Positions 55,304 through 62,940 of a stretch of 64,000 bases of DNA are shown here, one piece after another (within the stretch, counting starts at the first letter, position 1; each line of letters opens with the position of its first letter). The notes beneath the pieces were generated by a model. It was not told the origin of the DNA. It ran no database searches and worked only from the letters and a program-made list of their open reading frames with translations. Position numbers and translations under genes: made by a program. Source of the stretch: an uncultured Nitrospiraceae bacterium (lineage in GTDB: Bacteria; Nitrospirota; Thermodesulfovibrionia; Thermodesulfovibrionales; SM23-35). The DNA lies in assembly GCA_937138415.1 (NCBI GenBank), contig CAKZPA010000037.1, positions 1-64,000 of the forward strand. The letters run 5' to 3'.

Positions 55304-55399
55304 ATGAAAGAATGGGATGTGGTTGCCGGACTCGGCTTTATCGCACTTTGGCTCATCCTCGTCTTCATTGTCTTCCCGAAGCTGGGCATTCGAACATGA
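55304..55399 (+). CDS. 31-residue single-helix membrane peptide
   Basis: Too short for the ORF track. MKEWDVVAGLGF then IALWLILVFIVFPKLGIRT and a stop: one hydrophobic helix with a short N-terminal head. The ribosome site GGAGAGAGACG precedes the ATG at usual distance. It sits between the DsbC-like gene and the binding lipoprotein on the same strand. I do not recognise a named family; a role as a small partner of a membrane complex is a guess. Confidence 0.6.
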   Translation: MKEWDVVAGLGFIALWLILVFIVFPKLGIRT

Positions 55400-55514
55400 C
55401 GGCCCACGGGAAACAAGGATTCGGGAAATCCGGACAAAAAGTGCTGATGCTGTTCTCGGCGCGTCTCCATGAGAGGACTATTTCACCCCGAGGTTCCTCT
55501 CCGTCAGTCTGATC

Positions 55515-57170
55515 GTGACCGGCACGATTCGTTCTCTTCGCGTATTCATCGGTTTGCTCTGGTCGCGCCGCAGAAAGTACTCCCACGTTCTTGTGAGTCT
55601 CTCCGGAGCGCTCGCCATCCTCTCCTGTGCTGCATGCACGCGCGAACCACGCATCAAAACCCCTGAAGCGATAACCGTCGGATTCCTCGCCGATGCGAAG
55701 CGCCTGATCCCCCTCCTCGCGTCTGACAGCGCATCAGGGGAAATCTCCGGCTGGATTTACAACGGCCTTACGAAATACGATAAGGACATCAAGATTACCG
55801 GCGACCTCGCCGAGTCGTGGGAGATTTCATCCGACGGCCTCGAGATTACCTTCCATCTGAGGAGGGGCGTGATGTGGCACGACGGCGTCGAGTTGACGGC
55901 GGACGACGTCGTCTTCACGTACGAGACGGTGATAAACCCGCGTATCCCGACACCGTATAGCAGCACCTTCGGACCCGTGAAGACTGTCGAAGCACTGGAC
56001 AAGTACACCGTCAGGGTAACCTATCACGAGCCATTCGCACCCGCACTCGAGTCATGGGGGATGGGAATTATACCTAAACATATACTTGAAGATAAGGATT
56101 TAACTAATGAGTATTACAGTCGTAATCCAATCGGTACCGGTCCGTACAAGCTTCGCGAGTGGACGACCGGCCAGAAGATCGTCCTCGAACGGAACGGGGC
56201 ATACTTCGAGGGGGTTCCCGGCATCGAGAGGTTCATCGCCCGCATCATCCCGGACACGGCAACGATGTTTCTTGAGCTGAAGTTCGGGGGGATCGATTTC
56301 ATGGGGCTTACGCCCCCTCAATACAAGCTCCAGGCCGGGAAAGAACTCTTCAACAAATACTTTCAGAAGTTCAGGTATCCATCTTTCGGATATACCTATT
56401 TGGGATATAACCTCCTTGATCCAAGGTTCAGGGACCGGAGAGTCAGACGCGCCATATCCCACGCGATCAATAAACAGGACATCATAGCGGGCGTTCTGCT
56501 CGGCTATGGGACCCCGTGCACCGGACCCTTCCCGCCCGAGTCGTGGGCTTACAATCCGGATGTCAAGGATCCAGTGTATGACCCCGACCTCGCCGTGAAA
56601 CTCCTCGGCAAGGCGGGTTGGACCAGGGGGCCAAGCGGCAGACTCGAAAAAGACGGCATCCCTTTCGAATTCACCGTCATCACGAATCAGGGCAATGAAG
56701 CGCGTCTCAAGGCCGCGCAGATTATCAGGGAACATCTCAGGAAGATCGGCATCACGATGAGGATCAAAGTTCTCGAGTGGCAGGCGATGCTCCATGAATT
56801 CATAGACAAGAAACGTTTTGAAGCGGTCATCATGGGCTGGGGGTTATCGCGGGATCCGGACATGTACGACATATGGCACTCCTCGAAGACGAAAGAGGGC
56901 GAGTTCAACTTTATTTCCTATAAGAACGAGGAGGTGGATCGTCTGCTGCTCGAGGGGCGGCGCACCTTCGATCTCGAAAAAAGGAGAGGCATCTACCACA
57001 GGATCCATGAACTGCTCGCAGACGACCAGCCGTACACGTTCCTGTACGTGCCGGATGCGTTGCCGGTTATCCACAAAAGATTCAAGGGAGTAGAGAAAGC
57101 CCCGATCGGGATATGGCACAATTTCATCCGCTGGACCGTTCCGAAAAACAGAATGGAGTGGTATAACTGA
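55515..57170 (+). CDS. Family 5 (oligopeptide-type) ABC substrate-binding lipoprotein
   Basis: About 551 residues, starting at GTG 55515. A signal peptide with a lipobox (LAILSC or CAAC) is followed by a DppA/OppA-type fold: EAITVGFLADAKRLIPLLASD, YDKDIKITGDLAESWEISSDG, WHDGVELTADDVVFT, RRAISHAINKQDIIAGVLLG. Typically it binds peptides or nickel chelates. No Dpp/Opp permease genes are near; instead an ABC-2 exporter ATPase begins at the next base. Confidence 0.88.
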   Translation: MTGTIRSLRVFIGLLWSRRRKYSHVLVSLSGALAILSCAACTREPRIKTPEAITVGFLADAKRLIPLLASDSASGEISGWIYNGLTKYDKDIKITGDLAESWEISSDGLEITFHLRRGVMWHDGVELTADDVVFTYETVINPRIPTPYSSTFGPVKTVEALDKYTVRVTYHEPFAPALESWGMGIIPKHILEDKDLTNEYYSRNPIGTGPYKLREWTTGQKIVLERNGAYFEGVPGIERFIARIIPDTATMFLELKFGGIDFMGLTPPQYKLQAGKELFNKYFQKFRYPSFGYTYLGYNLLDPRFRDRRVRRAISHAINKQDIIAGVLLGYGTPCTGPFPPESWAYNPDVKDPVYDPDLAVKLLGKAGWTRGPSGRLEKDGIPFEFTVITNQGNEARLKAAQIIREHLRKIGITMRIKVLEWQAMLHEFIDKKRFEAVIMGWGLSRDPDMYDIWHSSKTKEGEFNFISYKNEEVDRLLLEGRRTFDLEKRRGIYHRIHELLADDQPYTFLYVPDALPVIHKRFKGVEKAPIGIWHNFIRWTVPKNRMEWYN

Positions 57171-58145
57171 ATGCCCATTATCCAGGTTGAACGACTGACC
57201 AAAACATTCGGTACGCTTGTCGCCGTGAACGATATATCCTTCGATGTCGAGGAAGGCATGATATTCGGCTTCCTGGGTCCGAACGGCGCAGGCAAGACGA
57301 CGACGATCAGCATCCTCTGCACCCTCCTCTCCCCGACATCCGGAAGAACTCTCATCGCCGGTTTCGACTGCATGAGGGAGCCGGCCAAAGTGCGGAAATC
57401 CATCGGGATCGTCTTTCAGGACACGACGCTCGACAAAGACCTCACGGCTTACGAAAACCTCGTCTTCCACGCGTATCTCTACAGTCTCCCGAAGGCGGAA
57501 CGGAGAGAACGCGTCGATGCGGTGCTGAGATTTGTTGATCTGTACGATCGCAAGGACGACCTCGTCAGGAAGTTTTCAGGCGGCATGAAACGACGACTCG
57601 AGGTCGCGCGGGGGCTGCTTCATAGACCACGGGTGCTCTTTCTTGACGAACCGACCCTCGGCCTCGATCCGCAGAGCAGGTCCAATCTCTGGGAATTCAT
57701 CACAGAGCTGCCGAAGAAGCACAATGTCACCATTTTTATGACGACGCACTATATGGAAGAGGCGGAGGTCTGCGACAGGATCGCGATTATCGACCACGGT
57801 AAAATCATCGCAATGGATTCACCGGAGGAACTCAAAAAGATGGTCGGTGGGGACGTCGTGTCGATCACCACGACGGATAACGCTCGTGCCCGGCACGACA
57901 TAGAACATCTGTTTCGCATGAACGTCGCGGAAAAAGAAAATGCGTTGTACGTGACGTGCAGCCGGGGAGACACGTGCATCCCCGAACTGATCCGCACACT
58001 CGGCGAACGGGTGCTTTCTGTCAGAATACAGAGACCGACGCTCAACGACGTGTTTCTCAAACTGACCGGCAAAACGATACGGGACGAAGAGGTATCGGGA
58101 AACGATTCGATCCGTGCATCGATCCGCGCACACAGGAGAAGATGA
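57171..58145 (+). CDS. ABC-2 type exporter ATPase (DrrA/NatA-like)
   Basis: A 324-residue ABC ATPase: Walker A GPNGAGKTTTISIL near residue 38, signature FSGGMKRRLEVARGL, Walker B LFLDEPTLGLD and the switch His in MTTHYMEEA. The C-terminal ~90 residues are the DrrA-type extension. Starts directly after the lipoprotein stop (TGAATG), so tightly coupled. The permease follows after 114 bp. Confidence 0.93.
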   Translation: MPIIQVERLTKTFGTLVAVNDISFDVEEGMIFGFLGPNGAGKTTTISILCTLLSPTSGRTLIAGFDCMREPAKVRKSIGIVFQDTTLDKDLTAYENLVFHAYLYSLPKAERRERVDAVLRFVDLYDRKDDLVRKFSGGMKRRLEVARGLLHRPRVLFLDEPTLGLDPQSRSNLWEFITELPKKHNVTIFMTTHYMEEAEVCDRIAIIDHGKIIAMDSPEELKKMVGGDVVSITTTDNARARHDIEHLFRMNVAEKENALYVTCSRGDTCIPELIRTLGERVLSVRIQRPTLNDVFLKLTGKTIRDEEVSGNDSIRASIRAHRRR

Positions 58146-58259
58146 CGAGGAAAGGAGCCATGGTTCAATGGATCCGGAGGGACGGGCATTTCGCCACTGC
58201 GAACATCGCGGCACTCCGATCCTCGAATCATCCGAACCCCTGACCCCTGGTTGACGCAT

Positions 58260-59024
58260 ATGGAACTGAACGCTATTTACGTCATCGTCGCACGTGAAAT
58301 CAAGAAGTTCATTCGCGAGAAGAGCCGCCTCATCTCTGCGCTCGCGCGACCGCTCCTCTGGCTTTTCATCGTCGGCGCAGGCATCTCGAGGCTCGTTCCG
58401 CTCGAGGCGGGCGTTCCGTACACGCAATTCATTTACCCAGGTATTATCGGCATGACGATCCTCTTCAGCTCGATCCTCTCGTCCATCTCGATCATCTGGG
58501 ATAAGGAGTTCGGTTTCTTGAAGGAGATCCTCGTGGCACCGGTTTCGCGCTTTTCGATCGTCGTGGGGAAGGCCCTCAGCGGCACGATCGTCTCAACGAT
58601 CCAGGCGAGCCTGATCCTGGCGCTCTTCCCCTTCCTCGGGTTTCAATTGACCGTGCTCCAGATTCTCGCCGTCCTCTGCATCTGCGCATCGCTGTCCTTC
58701 TGCCTGTCGGCCTTCGGTATCGTGCTCGCGACGTTCTACGACAACTATGAGAGCTTCAGCGTGATCATGAACTTCATCATCATGCCGATGTTCTTTCTCT
58801 CAGGCGCCATGTATCCCGTGAAACTCCTCCCGGACATCCTGAAGATCGTCACGAAGCTCAATCCGCTCACGTACGGTATCGACGCCCTCAAACACGTCAT
58901 TTTCCCGCAGGGCATCGGAACGATGGGCCCCGACTTTTCCGTCCTCACGAATATCGCCGTTATCGCGCTCGCTTCGCTCGCGTTCGTCCTCATCGCGGGG
59001 AAAGCGTTCGAGAGGAAGCAGTAA
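58260..59024 (+). CDS. ABC-2 type permease
   Basis: A 254-residue membrane protein with six helices; blocks FIYPGIIGMTILFSSILSSI, WDKEFGFLKEILVAPVSRF and MPMFFLSGAMYPV mark the ABC-2/DrrB family. Works with the upstream ATPase. Substrate unknown (drug, polysaccharide or lipid). Start at ATG 58260; a TTG nine nt upstream is an alternative and there is no clear ribosome site. Confidence 0.92.
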   Translation: MELNAIYVIVAREIKKFIREKSRLISALARPLLWLFIVGAGISRLVPLEAGVPYTQFIYPGIIGMTILFSSILSSISIIWDKEFGFLKEILVAPVSRFSIVVGKALSGTIVSTIQASLILALFPFLGFQLTVLQILAVLCICASLSFCLSAFGIVLATFYDNYESFSVIMNFIIMPMFFLSGAMYPVKLLPDILKIVTKLNPLTYGIDALKHVIFPQGIGTMGPDFSVLTNIAVIALASLAFVLIAGKAFERKQ

Positions 59025-59065
59025 CCGATGGATCCTTCCCATCCGAACGCGGAGATGATAGACTA

Positions 59066-59806
59066 ATGAACGTCAGGAATACGGACATGCTGCCTTTCTG
59101 CCTCATCGCAAAAACGATATCAGACGCGTGGTTCCAGCTCATCTACAACCTCTTCGACAGGGCGTACCCCCAATACATTCAGAGGGGCTCCTTCGAAAAC
59201 GAACAGTATCGCCTGCAGTACCCCGGGATCGCGGTCTTCATCGAGCACCCCTCATCCGACATCGTGCCCCACATTCCACCTGGGCTCAACATCCCTGCTC
59301 CCACAACCATGGAATACATCGAAGAGTACTTCGCGAATTACCTGATGAATCCGGAACCCTGCGAAGGCGAGACGTATACCTATGCGAGCAGGATCCATCA
59401 CCCGATGCCGAAAGGCGGTTCTCAGCTCGCACGGGTCATCGACATGCTGAGGAATACCCCGCTCACGAATCAGGCCGTCATAGAGATTGCGCATCCTGAG
59501 GACCTCGACACCTGTTACGGCAAGGACGGCAAGCTAGACCCTCCGTGTCTGAGGCTCCTCGACTTCAAGGTGATCCCTTCGGCCGACGACCTCCTCCTCA
59601 CGGTCACCGCGTATTTCCGTTCATGGGACCTGTGGGCCGGTTTTCCGACGAATCTCGGCGGCATCGAGCTTCTGAAACAGTTCATTGCATCGGAGACCTC
59701 CCTGAAGAGCGGCCCGATGTATGCGTACAGTGCAGGTGCGCACATTTACGGATACCAGGAAGAGATCGCACGGCTCCGAACGATGAGGACAAAGCAACAG
59801 GTTTGA
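59066..59806 (+). CDS. Thymidylate synthase-like protein
   Basis: A 246-residue protein of the thymidylate synthase fold. The region PPCLRLLDFKVIPS keeps the catalytic Cys, and YFRSWDLWAGFPTNLGGIELL corresponds to the R-S-x-D and substrate-binding block of ThyA. The N-terminal third differs from ThyA and is closer to the short archaeal-type group. Could make dTMP from dUMP or act on another pyrimidine nucleotide; not settled by sequence. Follows the ABC permease by 41 bp. Confidence 0.75.
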   Translation: MNVRNTDMLPFCLIAKTISDAWFQLIYNLFDRAYPQYIQRGSFENEQYRLQYPGIAVFIEHPSSDIVPHIPPGLNIPAPTTMEYIEEYFANYLMNPEPCEGETYTYASRIHHPMPKGGSQLARVIDMLRNTPLTNQAVIEIAHPEDLDTCYGKDGKLDPPCLRLLDFKVIPSADDLLLTVTAYFRSWDLWAGFPTNLGGIELLKQFIASETSLKSGPMYAYSAGAHIYGYQEEIARLRTMRTKQQV

Positions 59807-59831
59807 CAAGAGGGCCTGTTTCTGATAGCAT
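59803..59831 (+). promoter_or_regulatory. Candidate promoter of the 113-residue gene
   Basis: TTGACA (59803-59808) and TAGCAT (59826-59831), 17-nt spacer, starting at the stop of the preceding gene. A TATACT nearer to the ATG (about 59909) is an alternative -10. Confidence 0.45.
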
Positions 59832-59936
59832 GAGTATCCGATTATCCCGATAGTGAAAAGTCTTGTGAGGGAGCGCGTCTCGTTTCATTCGCCTCAACCC
59901 GTTTCACTATACTAAAAATGCGTCAAGGAGGATAGC

Positions 59937-60278
59937 ATGGCTGAATTTCTGAGAATCGAGGATTTTATTGCTCTCGCGAAAGAGGGGAAGGATGTCACGC
60001 TCGACATCGATTTGCGCAGGCAGCTCGTCTCTCAAAAGGTGCATCCCGGGGATACCGAAGAAATGAAGGGTGAAATCGACATGTACCTGCTGATAGCCGA
60101 TTACCACTTTACCGTCGGCAACTGGAAGAAAACGGTATCGAAAATATACGTGTCGGGAACCGTGGAAGAATCGCTCAATGATGCGAAGATCAACAAGAGC
60201 ATCGCGAACGAGCGCCTGAAGATGGATTACAAACGGTTGAGCGATGCCCGCATTTCCTTCGAGGAGAAGTACTTCTGA
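59937..60278 (+). CDS. Conserved-looking small protein of unknown function
   Basis: A 113-residue soluble protein preceded by a strong ribosome site (AAGGAGGATAGC). Helical C-terminus rich in Lys/Glu (DAKINKSIANERLKMDYKRLSD), and a middle block IDMYLLIADYHFTVGNWKKTVSKIYVSG. No motif or family recognised. Flanked by the thymidylate-synthase-like and nitronate monooxygenase genes. Confidence 0.8.
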   Translation: MAEFLRIEDFIALAKEGKDVTLDIDLRRQLVSQKVHPGDTEEMKGEIDMYLLIADYHFTVGNWKKTVSKIYVSGTVEESLNDAKINKSIANERLKMDYKRLSDARISFEEKYF

Positions 60279-60342
60279 TACGCCGGCACGGTGAACTGGC
60301 GGGCAGGGAGCGAAGCAGAATACGACCGCTGCCCGCCGCGTT

Positions 60343-61452
60343 ATGACGACCGCGACTCTCAAACCCCTCACCATAGGATCTTTCACCGCCCGGATCCCCA
60401 TAATCCAAGGAGGGATGGGGATCGGCATTTCCCTGTCCGGGCTCGCTTCGGCCGTCGCGAACGAGGGGGGAATCGGCGTGATCGCCACCGCCGGAATCGG
60501 CATGGGAGAACCCGATTTCTTCAAGAATTCCTTTGCGGCGAACCTGAGGGCGCTCCGGCGGGAAATCCGCCGCGCACGGGAACTCTCGAAAGGAATTCTA
60601 GGAGTCAACATCATGGTCGCCCTGTCGGATTTCCCCGACCTCGTGAGGGCAGCCATCGAGGAGGGGACCGACATCATCTTCTCGGGTGCCGGTCTCCCGC
60701 TTGCCCTCCCGCAACTGGCTCCCCCAGAGAGCCGCACGGCCCTCGTCCCGATCGTCTCCTCCGGACGTGCTGCAGCCCTCATCACCAAGAAATGGACAGA
60801 TAAGCACGGCCGTCTGCCGGATGCGATCGTGGTGGAAGGACCGAAAGCCGGCGGTCACCTCGGTTTCAAGGAGGAAATGCTCAATGATCCGGCATACTCG
60901 CTGGATCGTCTGGTGCCGGAAGTGCTTTTCGCGCTGAAACCGTTCGAGGACACGTTCGGCAAACGGATTCCCGTCATCGCTGCCGGCGGTATCCACACGG
61001 GGAGCGACATCCTCACCTTCCTCCGCATGGGTGCAGCGGGCGTGCAGATGGCGACCCGCTTCGTCACCACGTTCGAATGCGACGCCTCCCTCGCCTTCAA
61101 AGAAGCGTACATCGCCTCCACGAGAGAGGATATCGTCATCATAAAAAGTCCGGTCGGGATGCCGGGCCGGGCTATCAAAAATACGTTCCTCGAGGAGGTG
61201 AGCCAGGGAAAGAGGAAACCATTCAAATGCCCCTATCACTGTTTGAAAACCTGCGACTACAAGAACAGTCCTTACTGCATCACGCTCGCCCTTATGAACG
61301 CGAAAAGGGGGAATCTGTCGCAGGGGTTCGCGTTCGCCGGCGAAAATGCATACAGGGCTGACAAGATCATTTCGGTGAGAGAACTGATCGAGTCCCTTCT
61401 CAGGGAATACGAGGAAGCAGCCAACGCCGCGGAATCAGGCGCTCCCCTGTGA
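60343..61452 (+). CDS. Nitronate monooxygenase/2-nitropropane dioxygenase-like flavoenzyme
   Basis: A 369-residue FMN TIM-barrel. IIQGGMGIGISLSGLASAVANEGGIG (in part) binds FMN, GPKAGGHLGF holds the family His, and AAGGIHTGSDILTFLRMGAAGVQM is the phosphate-binding block. A Cys cluster near the end (CPYHCLKTCDYKNSPYC) is unusual for nitronate monooxygenase and could hold a metal centre. Its end overlaps the response-regulator kinase gene by 18 bp, tail to tail. Confidence 0.87.
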   Translation: MTTATLKPLTIGSFTARIPIIQGGMGIGISLSGLASAVANEGGIGVIATAGIGMGEPDFFKNSFAANLRALRREIRRARELSKGILGVNIMVALSDFPDLVRAAIEEGTDIIFSGAGLPLALPQLAPPESRTALVPIVSSGRAAALITKKWTDKHGRLPDAIVVEGPKAGGHLGFKEEMLNDPAYSLDRLVPEVLFALKPFEDTFGKRIPVIAAGGIHTGSDILTFLRMGAAGVQMATRFVTTFECDASLAFKEAYIASTREDIVIIKSPVGMPGRAIKNTFLEEVSQGKRKPFKCPYHCLKTCDYKNSPYCITLALMNAKRGNLSQGFAFAGENAYRADKIISVRELIESLLREYEEAANAAESGAPL

Positions 61453-62511
61453 ATTGAGCGGGAAGCGAATCGTGAACGTCGTCCCCCGTCCCTCCTCGCT
61501 TTCGACCGATATCGTGCCCCGGTGATCCTGAATGATTTTGAGGGCGAAGGTCAGGCCAAGCCCCGGTCCGTACACTTTCGACGTGACCATTGGATCGAAG
61601 ATATTCTTGATCTTCTCCTTGGCAATCCCTATGCCCGTGTCGGAAAACTGCACTTCGAGGTTATTGCCGTTGACACGGCTCCGCACGGTAAGCGTTCGTC
61701 CTTCTCTCTCCATCGCCTCGATCGCATTCTTGATGATATTGCAGAACGCCCGTTTGAGGAGCTTCTTGTCCGCCTGGATGGGAGGCGGGTCTTTCACGAG
61801 GTCCGTCTTCACCTCGATCGCTTTCTGTGCAAAATCCTGGGCAAAGACGCTCAGGGAGTCCATGACGACGCTGTTAATGTCCGACGGTTCCTTGATCGAT
61901 ATCGCCATCGTTTTCAATTCGATGAGCTGTTTGATCATGCCCTCGAGAACCGCCACATCCTCGATGATGTACTGCATGTATTTTCTGTTCGGATCGTCTT
62001 CGGAGAGCCTGCTGTAAACCTTCCGGGCGAATCCGCCGATCGACGTGAGCGGGTTTCGGATCTCATGCGCGACCTGGTCCATCATCTGCTCGAGCGCGCC
62101 GGACTTTTCCTCCTCGACTTTCTTCTCGTGGGTCGCCTTTATCGAAAGCAATGAGCGCACACGCGCCGCCAGCTCCTTGTAATCGAAGGGCTTCGCCATG
62201 TAGTCATCCGCACCGATGTCCAGTCCCTTGATCTTATGCTCGACCTCCCCTTTCGCGGTGAGCATCACGATCGGGATGTAGCGCGTCTTCTCGTCTCCCT
62301 TCAGTCTCCGGCAGACTTCGTAGCCATCCATCTTCGGCATCATGACGTCGAGCACGATCAGGTCCGGTTCGTATGCGGGAACTGTGGCGAGGGCTTCTTC
62401 TCCATTGTACGCCTCCGCCGTGTCATATCCTTCTGCACGGAATCTCTTCTTCAGCAGCTCCACGGTGTCTTCGGCGTCGTCAACGATGAGGATCTTATTC
62501 TTCCTCTCCAC
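61435..62511 (-). CDS. Response regulator-histidine kinase hybrid (REC-HisKA-HATPase)
   Basis: A 358-residue soluble protein: receiver domain with phospho-Asp in LIVLDVMMPKMDG and Lys in MAKPFDY, then a HisKA domain with the phospho-His in QVAHEIRNPLTSIGGF, and an HATPase with NIIKNAIEAM, FSDTGIGIAKEK and GLGLTFALKII. An input-domain-free relay kinase. Its ATG overlaps the upstream receiver gene by 17 bp. Confidence 0.93.
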   Translation of the reverse strand: MERKNKILIVDDAEDTVELLKKRFRAEGYDTAEAYNGEEALATVPAYEPDLIVLDVMMPKMDGYEVCRRLKGDEKTRYIPIVMLTAKGEVEHKIKGLDIGADDYMAKPFDYKELAARVRSLLSIKATHEKKVEEEKSGALEQMMDQVAHEIRNPLTSIGGFARKVYSRLSEDDPNRKYMQYIIEDVAVLEGMIKQLIELKTMAISIKEPSDINSVVMDSLSVFAQDFAQKAIEVKTDLVKDPPPIQADKKLLKRAFCNIIKNAIEAMEREGRTLTVRSRVNGNNLEVQFSDTGIGIAKEKIKNIFDPMVTSKVYGPGLGLTFALKIIQDHRGTISVESEEGRGTTFTIRFPLNSQGSA

Positions 62512-62896
62512 CTAAAATGCTCTCCCTCTTGCCGCGGATGAACGATTTGATCTGATTGGGTAATTCGCGTATGTTGACCGGCTTCGAGATGTACCCTTCA
62601 AAGCCTGCCACGATGACCTTCTCGCGGTCACCTTTCATCGCATGGGCGGTAAACGCCACGATCGGGACGTCCTGAAAGTCTTCTCTGCCTTTCAGGAGTC
62701 TTGCGACCTCGTAGCCGTCCAGTTTCGGGAGCGAAATGTCGAGGAGGATCAAATCGGGTTTCTCCGCAAGTGCTTTTTCGATTGCTTCTTCTCCGTCTAC
62801 AGCTTCGACCGTCAGGTATCCTTTGTTTTTGAGGACCTTCACCACAAGCTCTCGGTTATCCCGATTGTCCTCGACGATCAACACCTTTCGTGGCAT
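62495..62896 (-). CDS. Single-domain response regulator
   Basis: About 133 residues from MPRKVLIVEDNRDN (62896), preceded by GAGAAGGGTT. Phospho-Asp in LILLDISLPKLDG, Thr in VAFTAHAMKGD, Lys in YISKPVNI. No output domain, like CheY/DivK-type regulators. Lies between two histidine kinase genes and likely relays phosphate between them (inference). Confidence 0.93.
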   Translation of the reverse strand: MPRKVLIVEDNRDNRELVVKVLKNKGYLTVEAVDGEEAIEKALAEKPDLILLDISLPKLDGYEVARLLKGREDFQDVPIVAFTAHAMKGDREKVIVAGFEGYISKPVNIRELPNQIKSFIRGKRESILGGEEE

Positions 62897-62940
62897 AACC
62901 CTTCTCTCCGATGCCTCAGGCATTCTTCACGGCACTCCTA

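Noticed and set aside
58159-58242. 27-codon ORF between the ABC ATPase and permease
   Set aside because: Composition and lack of hydrophobic pattern give no support; treated as spacer.
57171-59024. Oligopeptide importer operon
   Set aside because: The ATPase and permease are ABC-2 (DrrA/DrrB type) and there are no DppB/C-like permeases, so the importer label was not used.
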